Origin: Bacteroidota bacterium
GTDB lineage: Bacteria > Bacteroidota > Bacteroidia > Flavobacteriales > Flavobacteriaceae
Length of the DNA: 64,000 nt
Direction: 5' to 3'
NCBI GenBank assembly: GCA_018267095.1
Contig: JAFDZC010000019.1
Location: forward strand, 186,001-250,000
Notes under the pieces: generated by a model
What the model was told of the DNA's origin: nothing
The model's database searches: none
The model's input: only the letters and a program-made list of their open reading frames with translations
In this document: one piece after another, positions 26,642 to 35,041 of the stretch
How the letters are laid out: every line of letters begins with the position of its first letter
Numbering within the stretch: position 1 is the first letter of the stretch
Position numbers and translations under genes: made by a program

Positions 26642-28078
26642 ATGGATATAGTTTACTTATTGCTTTTGTTTTTGGTGGGCGCGCTGGCCACCTATCTTTC
26701 CGGCGATAAATTAGCTCCTAAAGTAGCTTTGCTGGTAGGATTGATTTCGCTGGGCTATAGTGTTCATTTGTTCAGTTTGATGAGCGGCGGAAACCCACTT
26801 ACCTATTCCACGGGATGGATTGCGCATCCGAATGTAGCCTTTGCTTTGCAAGCTGATGGTTTGTCTATGGCGATGATTTTGCTTTCGGCGGCCCTCACTC
26901 CACTGATTATTCTTTCGGGTTGGGGTAGCCATTACAAAAACGCGCGTTCGCTTTATGCTTTGATTTTGTTCATGAGTTTTGCGATGGTCGGAACCTTTCT
27001 GGCCACCGATGCTTTATTGTATTACATTTTCTGGGAGCTTTCTCTGATTCCGATTTACTTCATCGCGCTGCTTTGGGGCAATGGCGATTTGGAAGAACGC
27101 AAAAAAGCCGTCGTTAAATTCTTCATCTACACTTTGGGCGGATCCTTGTTTATGCTCGCCGCTCTAGTGTATTTATACTTGCAAGCCGGAAGTTTTGCTA
27201 TCAAAGATTTATACGAATTGCGTTTGTCTTGCGGACAACAATTCTGGATTTTCATGGGCTTCTTCTTAGCTTATGCGATTAAAATTCCGATCATTCCTTT
27301 TCATACATGGCAGGCGAACGTTTATCAAAAAGCACCGGCTATGGGCACCATGTTGCTTTCGGGTATCATGCTCAAAATGGGATTGTATAGCGTTTTGCGT
27401 TGGCAGTTACCAATCGCCCCGCTTACCGCTAAAGGATATCAATACGCGCTGATTGGCTTGAGCATCGCCGGTGTGATTTACGGATCCATCGTTGCTTTGC
27501 GTCAAAAAGACCTCAAAAAATTATTGGCTTATTCATCGTTAGCACACGTCGGACTCATCGCTGCGGGCGCATACACTTTGACCTTAGACGGATTGCGTGG
27601 TGCAGTTTTGCAAATGCTCGCCCACGGATTTGTAGTAGTTGGGTTGTTCTTTGTGGCCGAGATTATTGAGCGTCGTTATCAAACGCGTCAAATTGCTGAG
27701 CTTGGTGGCATTCGCGCACAAAGCCCACAGTTTACTTCGCTGTTTTTGTTGTTGGTTTTGGCTTCGGTAGCTTTGCCATCGACCTTTAACTTTGTCGGAG
27801 AATTTACCGTATTGTACAGTTTGTTCCAAGTGAATATGGCCTTTGCCATTGCCGGCGGATTGACCATCATATTGGGCGCTTATTATATGCTCAGAATGTT
27901 TCAACACGTGATGTTGGGCGAGACCAACACCAAGGTTTTTGCCGAGGTAAACTGGAACGAAAAAATTGTTTTGCTCGCTATTGTGGCGGTCTTGTTCATC
28001 TTCGGATTGTATTCAAAACCCATCACCGATTTGATTACGCCGAGCATCGAAAATATATTAGTAGAAATCAACCGATAA
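26642..28078 (+). CDS. nuoM: NADH-quinone oxidoreductase subunit M
   Basis: A 478-residue antiporter-like subunit (ND4 type). The conserved Glu lies in YYIFWELSLIPIYF, and the following region has KFFIYTLGGSLFML and AIKIPIIPFHTWQANVYQKAP. Also LKKLLAYSSLAHVGLI, the TM8 Lys region. 10 nt after nuoL. Confidence 0.97.
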   Translation: MDIVYLLLLFLVGALATYLSGDKLAPKVALLVGLISLGYSVHLFSLMSGGNPLTYSTGWIAHPNVAFALQADGLSMAMILLSAALTPLIILSGWGSHYKNARSLYALILFMSFAMVGTFLATDALLYYIFWELSLIPIYFIALLWGNGDLEERKKAVVKFFIYTLGGSLFMLAALVYLYLQAGSFAIKDLYELRLSCGQQFWIFMGFFLAYAIKIPIIPFHTWQANVYQKAPAMGTMLLSGIMLKMGLYSVLRWQLPIAPLTAKGYQYALIGLSIAGVIYGSIVALRQKDLKKLLAYSSLAHVGLIAAGAYTLTLDGLRGAVLQMLAHGFVVVGLFFVAEIIERRYQTRQIAELGGIRAQSPQFTSLFLLLVLASVALPSTFNFVGEFTVLYSLFQVNMAFAIAGGLTIILGAYYMLRMFQHVMLGETNTKVFAEVNWNEKIVLLAIVAVLFIFGLYSKPITDLITPSIENILVEINR

Positions 28079-28092
28079 TCGTCAGATAAGAA

Positions 28093-29463
28093 ATGAATAC
28101 ATTAATTGCTATTGTAGGATTGGGTATATTTTGCCTGTTGCTTGAAATCCTAAATCTGAGAAAAATATTGATCCCACTCACCGTGTTGGGTTTGTTGGGC
28201 GTATTGGGTTTGACGATATCTGAGTTCGGCTGCGAAGGAAGTTTCTACAACCACATGATGGTTCAAGATAAATTTGCTTCGGGCTTTTCGGCTTTGTTCA
28301 TCATCCTGACCATTTTCTTGGTGATACTCAGCCACAACTTTTACGAAAGTCATCCTACCAAATTATCGGACTATATCGCCATCAAAATTTTCCTTTTATC
28401 AGGTGCTGTTGCGATGGTATCGTTTGGCAACTTGGCGATGTTTTTCTTGGGCATTGAAATCTTATCGATTTCACTTTATGTATTGGCGGCCAGCAACCGT
28501 TTGAACCTCAAAAGCAACGAAGCCGGAATGAAATACTTCTTGATGGGTTCATTTGCCTCAGGAATTATCTTGTTTGGAATTTGTATGATCTACGGAGCCA
28601 TGGGCACCTTTGATACCCAAGAAATTTCAGAGTTATCGCGCTCAGCCGAATTGCCAATTTGGTTCCCGATTGGTATTGCGCTCATGACCATTGGTATGTT
28701 CTTTAAAATTGCGGCGGTTCCGTTTCATTTTTGGGCACCCGATGTATACGAAGGCTCTCCTTCACTCACTACTGCAACGATGAGTACTTTGGCCAAAGTA
28801 ACGGCGATGGCCACTTTGTTCAAACTCTTAACGGCCATGAATGCAGATATCAACTATCAGTTCCAAATCATTGTGGTGGTGGTATCAATTGCTTCCATGA
28901 CCGTGGGCAACATCATGGCGCTCAAACAAGCCAATGTGAAACGTATGTTGGCCTTCTCGGGGATTTCGCACGCAGGATTTATGCTCATGACTTTGCTCAA
29001 TACAACCAGTGGTGCTTCGGTATTGTTGTATTATGCTTCGGCTTATGCGCTCGCGGGTATTGCAGCGTTTAGCGTGTTGTTGTATGTGTGTAAAAACCGC
29101 GACAACGAAGACATTGTCAACTTCCACGGTTTGGGCAAAACCAATCCATTGTTGGCCGCGATTTTGACCGGAGCCTTGTTATCGATGGCAGGAATTCCTG
29201 TGTTTGCGGGATTCTTTGCCAAGTTGGCTTTGTTCGGACCGACCATTCAAGCGGGTTATTTGGTTGTGGTGATTGCTGCGGTGATTAACTCGATTATCAG
29301 TGTAGGTTATTACTTTAAACTGATTTTAGCTATGTACACCAAAGAGCCGAACGAAACGCGCACCGGAACACCAGTGTTGATTTACAGCGTAGCCATTTTG
29401 GCAATTTTACTCAATTTGACCATTGGTTTGTTTCCGTCGTTGGTGATGGATTTGCTTAGATAA
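28093..29463 (+). CDS. nuoN: NADH-quinone oxidoreductase subunit N
   Basis: A 456-residue antiporter-like subunit (ND2 type). Shows MFFLGIEILSISLYVLAA (conserved Glu), KYFLMGSFASGIILFG, FKIAAVPFHFWAPDVYEGSP and VKRMLAFSGISHAGFML. Last gene of the operon and followed by a strong terminator at 29482. Confidence 0.97.
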   Translation: MNTLIAIVGLGIFCLLLEILNLRKILIPLTVLGLLGVLGLTISEFGCEGSFYNHMMVQDKFASGFSALFIILTIFLVILSHNFYESHPTKLSDYIAIKIFLLSGAVAMVSFGNLAMFFLGIEILSISLYVLAASNRLNLKSNEAGMKYFLMGSFASGIILFGICMIYGAMGTFDTQEISELSRSAELPIWFPIGIALMTIGMFFKIAAVPFHFWAPDVYEGSPSLTTATMSTLAKVTAMATLFKLLTAMNADINYQFQIIVVVVSIASMTVGNIMALKQANVKRMLAFSGISHAGFMLMTLLNTTSGASVLLYYASAYALAGIAAFSVLLYVCKNRDNEDIVNFHGLGKTNPLLAAILTGALLSMAGIPVFAGFFAKLALFGPTIQAGYLVVVIAAVINSIISVGYYFKLILAMYTKEPNETRTGTPVLIYSVAILAILLNLTIGLFPSLVMDLLR

Positions 29464-29481
29464 GAAAATCAAAAAAAATAC

Positions 29482-29504
29482 AGCCACCTTCGGGTGGTTT
29501 TTTT
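29482..29504 (+). terminator. Terminator of the nuo operon
   Basis: Stem AGCCACC / GGTGGTT (outer G·T pair) closed by a C(TTCG)G tetraloop, followed by seven T. Lies 19 nt after the nuoN stop. Confidence 0.88.
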
Positions 29505-29532
29505 ATGCCCATACGTTTGCCTACTCACCGCT

Positions 29533-29624
29533 GCCCTAGCCCGGATCGCAGCGGTTATCCTGGGCGGCGGTCATGAGCAAGCCCAGATAAAAGCGCAGAG
29601 CCGGATAAGCTTCTGATAAAAACT
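29533..29624 (+). repeat. Dispersed intergenic repeat, subtype I (copy B)
   Basis: Begins GCCCTAGCCCGGATCGCAGC and continues GGTTATCC. A hairpin with arms CTGGGC (29560-29565) and GCCCAG (29581-29586) follows, and the end is ATAAAAGCGCAGAGCCGGAT then AAGCTTCTGATAAAAA. Ends and layout match copies at 23240 and 62524, whereas the hairpin sequence is unrelated. Lies between the nuo terminator and umuC. Confidence 0.78.
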
Positions 29625-29668
29625 ACACAATTTAACTACTGTCGGTTTTATTTTTTACGGCTGAATCG

Positions 29669-29676
29669 TACCTTTA
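29669..29676 (+). promoter_or_regulatory. Possible -7 element directly before umuC
   Basis: TACCTTTA resembles TAnnTTTG and ends 4 nt before the umuC ATG. A T-rich segment (29646-29649) lies 19 nt upstream, but it lacks the G of TTTG. If real, the mRNA would be nearly leaderless. No SOS box could be recognised. Confidence 0.35.
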
Positions 29677-29680
29677 AGCC

Positions 29681-30955
29681 ATGTACGCTTTGGTAGATTG
29701 CAATAATTTTTACGTGTCGTGTGAACGCGTTTTCCAGCCGCAATGGAACGGAAAAGCCGTCGTGGTGCTGTCAAACAACGACGGCTGCATCATCTCGCGC
29801 AGTGACGAAGCCAAAGCGCTCGGGATTGCAATGGGCGCTCCGGAATTTCAGGTGCGCGCACAATTAAAACAATTAGGCGTCAAAGTGTTCTCTTCAAATT
29901 ATGCACTCTACGGTGACTTGAGCCAGCGCGTGTTTGAAATTTTGCGGCAGTTTACGCCTTGCGTAGAAGAGTACAGCATTGATGAAGCGTTCTTGAACCT
30001 TGAAGGCTTGCGCGTGGATGATTTTCATACCTACGGATTGCAAATGAAAAGTCGCGTCAAACAATGGGTGGGCATTCCGGTGTGTGTGGGTTTTGCCCCA
30101 ACCAAAGCCTTGTCAAAAATTGCCAATAAAATTGCGCGTAAATTTCCGAAGCAAACCTCAGGCGTACATGTGATTGACAGCGATGAGAAACGCACCAAGG
30201 CGCTCAAATGGACCAAAATTGAAGATGTTTGGGGCATCGGATTTCGGCTGAGTAAAAAAATGAAAGACCGAAACATTCAAACCGCTTATGACTTTATCGA
30301 CCCGAAGCATCGCGCGTGGATCAAACTACAAATGGGCGTGGTGGGCTTGCGTTTGGTGAGCGAACTCGAAGGTCAATCGGTCTTGGGGCTCGAAGCGCCG
30401 CTGACCGAAAAAAAGACCATTGCTGTGACCAGAAGTTTTCCGAAAGCGCTCAATGATTATGACGCTTTACGCGAACGCATCTCGACCTTTGCTTCGGTTT
30501 GTGCCGAAAAATTGCGCGCGCAAAAATCCTGTTGTCAAACGGTTTATGTGTTTTTAAAAACCGTTGATTATCCGGATGGTAAAAGAAAAAGCCGCGGTTA
30601 TCAGCAACTGATGACCTTGCCTTTTGCCACCCAATCGACCTTGACGCTCGTGCAAACTGCTGTGCACTTATTGACTGAAATTTATCGCAGAAATCCCGAT
30701 TTGACTTTTGCCAAAGCAGGCGTAATTGTGAGTCAGTTGTGCCCTGAAAACGAAAAGCAGTTTGACTTATTTGAAGACGAAAACCCGAAACATCTGCCGC
30801 TGATGAAAGCCATCGATGCAATGAACCGAAAAGTGGGCGACCGAAAAATAAAGCTTGGCACCCAAGGCGAAAAAACTTGGAACATGAAACAGCAATTGCT
30901 TTCGCCTAAATACACCACGCGTTTAGACCAAATTCTCACCGTAAAATGTCAGTAA
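29681..30955 (+). CDS. umuC: Y-family DNA polymerase, UmuC subunit type
   Basis: A 424-residue translesion polymerase. The catalytic acidic residues are Asp6 (MYALVDCNNFYVS) and Asp101-Glu102 (YSIDEAFLN). The fingers motif NNDGCIISRSDEAKALGI is present. An HhH-type thumb (EDVWGIGFRLSKKMKDR) and a little-finger domain complete the UmuC layout, and length is standard. It overlaps the umuD gene downstream by 10 nt, so the pair should form polymerase V. Expression is presumably damage-induced, but I see no recognisable LexA operator. Confidence 0.93.
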   Translation: MYALVDCNNFYVSCERVFQPQWNGKAVVVLSNNDGCIISRSDEAKALGIAMGAPEFQVRAQLKQLGVKVFSSNYALYGDLSQRVFEILRQFTPCVEEYSIDEAFLNLEGLRVDDFHTYGLQMKSRVKQWVGIPVCVGFAPTKALSKIANKIARKFPKQTSGVHVIDSDEKRTKALKWTKIEDVWGIGFRLSKKMKDRNIQTAYDFIDPKHRAWIKLQMGVVGLRLVSELEGQSVLGLEAPLTEKKTIAVTRSFPKALNDYDALRERISTFASVCAEKLRAQKSCCQTVYVFLKTVDYPDGKRKSRGYQQLMTLPFATQSTLTLVQTAVHLLTEIYRRNPDLTFAKAGVIVSQLCPENEKQFDLFEDENPKHLPLMKAIDAMNRKVGDRKIKLGTQGEKTWNMKQQLLSPKYTTRLDQILTVKCQ

Positions 30956-31386
30956 AAAAAACAACGGCTACCGTCTTTAAACCAGAGCTTGACAACGCAC
31001 AGCCGCTACCTTTTGTGAGCCATGGCGTTTCGGCGGGGTTTCCGTCGCCGGCACTGGATTTTATGGAATCTCGGATTGATTTAAACAAGGCGCTTTCAGA
31101 GCATCCGCTAGCTACTTTTTATATACGCGTGCAGGGCGACTCTATGAGCGGAGCCGGTATAGAAGACCAAGATTTACTCGTGGTTGATCGCAGTTTGGAG
31201 CCTCAAAACCACAAAATTGCCGTGTGTTTTATTGATGGAGAGTTTACCGTGAAACGCATCAAACGCAAAAAAGAAGAGCTCTGGCTCATGCCTGAAAATC
31301 CAAAATACCCACCGATTCAAGTAACCGATGAAACCCAATTGATGATTTGGGGCATTGTGACGTATGTGATTAAGGCGGTGAAGTAA
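30946..31386 (+). CDS. umuD: UmuD-type S24 peptidase (polymerase V accessory subunit)
   Basis: A 146-residue LexA/UmuD-like protein without an HTH domain. The self-cleavage site is Ala30-Gly31 (VSAGFPSPA). The catalytic dyad is Ser66 (GDSMSGAGI) and Lys103 (EFTVKRIK). In this family RecA filaments trigger cleavage to the active UmuD' form that joins UmuC. The gene lies downstream of umuC and overlaps it by 10 nt, the reverse of the umuDC order of E. coli. Confidence 0.93.
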   Translation: MSVKKTTATVFKPELDNAQPLPFVSHGVSAGFPSPALDFMESRIDLNKALSEHPLATFYIRVQGDSMSGAGIEDQDLLVVDRSLEPQNHKIAVCFIDGEFTVKRIKRKKEELWLMPENPKYPPIQVTDETQLMIWGIVTYVIKAVK

Positions 31387-31467
31387 AACCGTAACAGTTT
31401 AATAATAAACTAATTACGATTTCTTAAAGTACCCGAAGCCGTCAAACAAAGAAGTTTGACTCCGAGC

Positions 31468-31503
31468 AAAAAAAAAATCCTCTCTTTTCAGAGAGGATTT
31501 TTT
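31468..31503 (-). terminator. Terminator of the tRNA-Leu gene
   Basis: Stem AATCCTCTC / GAGAGGATT with a short loop, flanked by A- and T-runs, so it can act on either strand. On the minus strand it immediately follows the tRNA 3' end. On the plus strand it could also end the umuCD transcript. Confidence 0.85.
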
Positions 31504-31504
31504 G

Positions 31505-31584
31505 TACCCGGAGCCGGAGTCGAACCGGCACGGTTTCCCACAGGTGTTTGAGACCAGCGCGTCTACCAATTCCGCCATCCGGGC
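31505..31584 (-). tRNA. tRNA-Leu (anticodon CAA)
   Basis: The minus strand folds as a class II tRNA. The acceptor stem is GCCCGGA/TCCGGGT (G1·T72) with A73, and the D arm contains GGCGGAATTGGTAGACGC. The anticodon loop is CTCAAAC, giving CAA. A variable arm GGGAAACC follows, then the T arm GCCGG-TTCGACT-CCGGC. CCA is not encoded. The anticodon stem CTGGT/ACCTG has a T28-T42 mismatch, where ACCAG would pair fully. Confidence 0.92.
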
Positions 31585-31738
31585 GTGACAGACAAAAACC
31601 AACAACAGTTGGCTTTATCGCTTTAAACAAACATAACAAATCATGCTTGCTGTAAAACACGGTGCAAATGTAAAAAATAATCTAGGATATCCTAAAGAAA
31701 TTTGTGAAAAATAATCTTAGAAACTTGATTTTTATTTC

Positions 31739-31746
31739 TAAATTTG
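31739..31746 (+). promoter_or_regulatory. Possible -7 element upstream of prs
   Basis: TAAATTTG matches TAnnTTTG exactly, but no good -33 lies at the usual distance. It would give a 5' leader of ~120 nt before prs. The leader region (31747-31868) shows no riboswitch that I recognise. Confidence 0.4.
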
Positions 31747-31868
31747 CCCCGCATTTACGGCAACACACACTAACTAACTACATCCGAGGCGTTTATACAC
31801 GTCTGGCTTTTCAGAAATGAATAGGTCAATTTGTATACAGCGTCGCGGTCTAATAACAACCGACAAAA

Positions 31869-32810
31869 ATGCCACACCAGGAACCGGAAGCTAAGATATT
31901 TGCGTGTTCGCAAAGTGTCTATCTGGCGGAAAAAATTGCCACTCATTACGGCGTACCGCTCGGAAAAGTGACGTTTTCAAAATACAGCGACGGCGAGTTT
32001 CAGCCATCGTATGAAGAGTCCATTCGTGGGCTCAGGGTTTTTATCGTGTGCTCGACTTTTCCGAGTTCAGACAATCTGATGGAATTGTTGCTCATGATTG
32101 ACGCCGCCAAAAGAGCTTCGGCCCGACACGTTACCGCCGTGATTCCGTATTTCGGATGGGCGCGTCAAGACCGAAAAGACAAACCCAGAGTTCCGATTGG
32201 AGCCAAGTTGGTGGCCAATTTATTGGATGCCGCGGGCGCAACCCGCATCATGACGATGGATTTGCACGCCGACCAAATACAAGGGTTCTTTGAAAAACCG
32301 GTAGACCATCTTTTTGCATCGACAATCTTTTTGCCGTATGTAAGAAGTTTAAATCTAGAAAACCTCACCATTGCTTCGCCAGACATGGGCGGATCAAAAA
32401 GAGCGTATGCCTATTCTAAATTTTTAGAATCAGACGTGGTGATTTGTTACAAACAACGTCGCGCAGCCAATGTGATTGACACGATGGAACTCATCGGAGA
32501 AGTCAAAGGCAGAAACGTGATTTTGGTAGATGACATGGTTGATACCGGCGGTACGCTAGCCAAAGCGGCCGATTTGATGATTGAAAAAGGCGCCTTGAGC
32601 GTTCGAGCAATTTGTACCCACGCGATTTTATCGGGTGATGCGTATGAAAAAATCGAGCGTTCGCAATTGAGTGAATTAATCGTAACTGATTCGATTCCGC
32701 TGCAAAGGTCGTCTGACAAAATAAGGGTTGTGAGTTGTGCCCCGCTTTTTGCCGATGTGATGCGCATGGTACAAAACAACAACTCGATTAGCGGGAAGTT
32801 TCTGATGTGA
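31869..32810 (+). CDS. prs: Ribose-phosphate pyrophosphokinase (PRPP synthetase)
   Basis: A 313-residue cytosolic enzyme making PRPP from ribose 5-phosphate and ATP for nucleotide, His and Trp synthesis. Landmarks are KYSDGEF near the start, FGWARQDRKDKPRVPI (ATP loop), DLHADQIQGFF (metal and catalytic His), the flexible-loop region ICYKQRR, and the PRPP-binding loop VILVDDMVDTGGT near residue 220. It is followed by rplY/ctc and pth, an arrangement also seen in other bacteria. Confidence 0.96.
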   Translation: MPHQEPEAKIFACSQSVYLAEKIATHYGVPLGKVTFSKYSDGEFQPSYEESIRGLRVFIVCSTFPSSDNLMELLLMIDAAKRASARHVTAVIPYFGWARQDRKDKPRVPIGAKLVANLLDAAGATRIMTMDLHADQIQGFFEKPVDHLFASTIFLPYVRSLNLENLTIASPDMGGSKRAYAYSKFLESDVVICYKQRRAANVIDTMELIGEVKGRNVILVDDMVDTGGTLAKAADLMIEKGALSVRAICTHAILSGDAYEKIERSQLSELIVTDSIPLQRSSDKIRVVSCAPLFADVMRMVQNNNSISGKFLM

Positions 32811-32940
32811 CCGAGCGTTAAAAATCAGTCCGGTGGACTGATTAGCTTTGCTCAGTTCGGCTTCGCCTCGGGTTAGCGAAGGGGCAAGGCGGCGTGGTGG
32901 CGATGATGGAAAGACAAGGCTAACGGTTAGCACAAATTTG

Positions 32941-33023
32941 CGTTAGCGATTGCAGCGGATAGCCCACAGCGCAGCGAGGACTATGAGCGAAAAGCGCGAC
33001 TCGAGGCACGAGAGGAACGCCCC
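32941..33023 (+). repeat. Dispersed intergenic repeat, subtype II (copy D)
   Basis: Begins CGTTAGCGATTGCAGCGG and continues ATAGCC. A GC-rich central part shares CAGCGCAGCGAGGACTAT with copy C (62524). The end has AGCGAAAAGC and then GAGGAACGCCCC, matching the end of copy E (13360). More degenerate than the others. It lies in the 280-nt gap between prs and rplY. The stretch before it (32820-32940) holds GC-rich imperfect repeats that I cannot classify. Confidence 0.6.
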
Positions 33024-33090
33024 AAAACCGGTGAACAGGCAACTGAAAACCAACAACAAGAGTTTTATTTATTAACTATATTTTTTTACA

Positions 33091-33696
33091 ATGAAATCGA
33101 TTACGATTAAAGGACAAGAAAGAGAAAGCGTAGGCAAAAAAGCTACTAAAGCCTTACGTGATGCTGGAATGGTACCTTGCGTTATTTACGGAGGAGAAAG
33201 CCCAATTCACTTTTCAGCAGAAGAAAAAGCGTTTAAAAATTTGGTGTATACTCCGAATGCGCACACAGTAGTCGTAGATTTGAACGGCAAGTCTGCTAAT
33301 GTTATTTTACAAGACATTCAGACACACCCGGTATCAGACAAAATTTTACACATTGACTTCTTCCAACTCAACGAGAGCAAAGAAATCATGATGGAAGTTC
33401 CGGTGAAAATCGTGGGAACTTCTCCAGGTGTATTGTTGGGTGGTGACTTGCGTTTGAACTTGCGTAGACTGAAAGTGAAAGCTTTGCCAAAAAACCTTCC
33501 GGATTATGTTGAAGCCAACATTTCAGAATTGCAAATGGGTAACAAATTGTATGTAACTAAATTAGAGACCAACAATTTCAAATTAATGCACCCGGACAAC
33601 ACGGTAATTTGCCAAGTGAAGATTTCACGTGCTGCGATGAAAGCTGCTCAAGAAGCTGCCAAAGCAGAAAAAGGAGCAAAAGGAAAGAAAAAATAA
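33091..33696 (+). CDS. rplY: 50S ribosomal protein L25 / general stress protein Ctc
   Basis: A 201-residue two-domain CTC-type L25 that binds 5S rRNA. The N-terminal L25 domain (residues ~1-90) contains [25 protein letters not shown]. The TL5 C-terminal beta domain follows with [20 protein letters not shown] and [19 protein letters not shown]. The C-terminus is an Ala/Lys-rich tail ([13 protein letters not shown]), which is common in flavobacterial homologues. A terminator follows at 33717. Confidence 0.95.
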   Translation: MKSITIKGQERESVGKKATKALRDAGMVPCVIYGGESPIHFSAEEKAFKNLVYTPNAHTVVVDLNGKSANVILQDIQTHPVSDKILHIDFFQLNESKEIMMEVPVKIVGTSPGVLLGGDLRLNLRRLKVKALPKNLPDYVEANISELQMGNKLYVTKLETNNFKLMHPDNTVICQVKISRAAMKAAQEAAKAEKGAKGKKK

Positions 33697-33716
33697 TTTT
33701 TTCAAACCGCTATACA

Positions 33717-33748
33717 AAAGCATCAGTTTACGCTGGTGCTTTTTTTTT
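33717..33748 (+). terminator. Terminator after rplY
   Basis: AAAGCATCAG pairs with CTGGTGCTTT (one T·G pair) across the loop TTTACG and is followed by a run of T. It indicates that pth downstream has its own promoter. Confidence 0.85.
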
Positions 33749-33798
33749 GTTTATTTTGAGCCGGGAACCTGCCCTACGCTTAACCCGAACGAAGCGAA

Positions 33799-33827
33799 TT
33801 GAGCGAACGCAAATTTTGCTACTTTTA
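33799..33827 (+). promoter_or_regulatory. Candidate pth promoter
   Basis: TTG (33799-33801), 18 nt, TACTTTTA (33820-33827), a one-mismatch fit to TAnnTTTG. It ends 4 nt before ATG 33832. This predicts either a leaderless mRNA from 33832 or initiation at ATG 33889 with a ~55-nt leader. Confidence 0.4.
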
Positions 33828-33831
33828 CCGC

Positions 33832-34455
33832 ATGAAATGGTTTTTCAGTTTATTTTCTACACCAAAAAACATTGACAATACTGACCTTATGAAGAAATTC
33901 CTCATTGTCGGCTTGGGCAACATTGGCGCCGAATACGTCAACACCCGCCACAACATCGGCTTTAAAATTTTAGACCATTTGGCCCGCACCGAATCGCTGA
34001 CTTTTCAGACCGTTCGTTTGGGCGATTTGGCCGAATACAAATTCAAAGGCCGCACTTATTTGTTGCTCAAACCCAATACCTATATGAACCTCAGCGGAAA
34101 AGCCGTGCAATATTGGCTCGAGAAAGAGAAAATTCCGCTTGAAAATTTACTCGTCATTACCGACGATTTAAACTTGCCTTTCGGCTCGATCAGAATTCGC
34201 ACCAAAGGCAGCGACGGCGGCCACAACGGGCTCAAAAACATTCAGCAAATCTTGAACACGCAAGAATACGCGCGCTTTAGATTTGGCATCAGCGACACCT
34301 TTAAAAAAGGGCAACAAGTGAATTATGTCTTGGGTGAATGGTCAGATGAGGAAAACCAACTTTTACCCGAGCGATTGCAATTGGGCGCTGAGATTATTCG
34401 ATCATTCGGAACGGCCGGTATCTCGAATACGATGACAACTTTTAACGGAAAATAA
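33832..34455 (+). CDS. pth: Peptidyl-tRNA hydrolase
   Basis: Recycles peptidyl-tRNA released from stalled ribosomes. The core begins MKKFLIVGLGNIGAEYVNTR at 33889, with the catalytic His in TRHNIGFK, the Asn of KPNTYMNLSGKAV and the Asp of DDLNLPFGSIR; GSDGGHNGLKNI is also typical. From 33832 the protein has 207 residues, with a 19-residue N-terminal extension (MKWFFSLFSTPKN…) that I recall in flavobacterial homologues. From 33889 it is 188 residues, the usual bacterial length. The start remains uncertain. The lipoprotein gene follows after 1 nt. Confidence 0.93.
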   Translation: MKWFFSLFSTPKNIDNTDLMKKFLIVGLGNIGAEYVNTRHNIGFKILDHLARTESLTFQTVRLGDLAEYKFKGRTYLLLKPNTYMNLSGKAVQYWLEKEKIPLENLLVITDDLNLPFGSIRIRTKGSDGGHNGLKNIQQILNTQEYARFRFGISDTFKKGQQVNYVLGEWSDEENQLLPERLQLGAEIIRSFGTAGISNTMTTFNGK

Positions 34456-34456
34456 G

Positions 34457-34996
34457 ATGAAATATCCAAAAAAATATCTGTGCTTAAGTAAAGCGGTTTT
34501 TCTTTTGGCTTTAACTGGTTTGCTTTCGTGTAAATCAAAAAAGGAAACAATCTCTGAACCTGTAATTTCGCTAACTAGTGAATGCCCGAAAGACGGCAAC
34601 TGTTCCGTAAAATTAAATACCCATAAAGCCATCGAACTCAAAACCGATGAGTTTGGCAGGTTGTATTACACCCTTACAGACGATAACAACAAAAGCGTTT
34701 ATCAATATTCCTATAACCGAAAAGTCAAAGGCAATCTGCAAGACGCACAATACCGCGAAGAAGTGATTTTTGAAGTAAGCAACCAAGACAATATGAGTCT
34801 GGCCAATGAAGCGCTCGCGCAACAAAAAGTTTTGTTTGGAAGATTCTGTTACTGCAAAGGACAAACCGGATATTACGCCGTCAAGCAAGGCAAATTATCG
34901 GTGGCTAAAAACCAAAAACAAACTTCGGTTGATTTGCGTTTTACCATTACTGAAGTGCCGCAAATCACCCAACATATTTCATGGTTAACCGAATAA
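34457..34996 (+). CDS. Lipoprotein, function unknown
   Basis: A 179-residue protein with a signal peptide ending in a lipobox (LTGLLSC, Cys ~25) followed by KSKKE. The mature part is polar, with two further Cys near the start (SECPKDGNCS) that could form a disulfide and another pair in GRFCYCKGQTGYY. Most of the rest is predicted beta-strand. I recognise no domain. It begins 1 nt after pth, so it is co-transcribed, and a terminator lies directly behind it. Confidence 0.75.
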   Translation: MKYPKKYLCLSKAVFLLALTGLLSCKSKKETISEPVISLTSECPKDGNCSVKLNTHKAIELKTDEFGRLYYTLTDDNNKSVYQYSYNRKVKGNLQDAQYREEVIFEVSNQDNMSLANEALAQQKVLFGRFCYCKGQTGYYAVKQGKLSVAKNQKQTSVDLRFTITEVPQITQHISWLTE

Positions 34997-35025
34997 AAAA
35001 AGCCGCTTTGAAAGCGGCTTTTTAT
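34997..35025 (+). terminator. Bidirectional terminator between the lipoprotein and protease genes
   Basis: AAAAGCCGCTTT pairs with AAAGCGGCTTTT with A-runs and T-runs on the two sides, so it can end both the plus-strand pth-lipoprotein unit and the minus-strand protease gene that stops at 35042. Confidence 0.88.
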
Positions 35026-35041
35026 TTTATGTCGGCAATGA

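Noticed and set aside
32820-32940. A small RNA or ORF in the GC-rich gap after prs
   Set aside because: There are imperfect repeats but no credible promoter-terminator pair or ORF. Only the following repeat copy D could be supported.
31869-33696. An unusual conserved gene cluster at prs-rplY
   Set aside because: prs, L25/Ctc and Pth are neighbours in many bacteria, so the order is ordinary.
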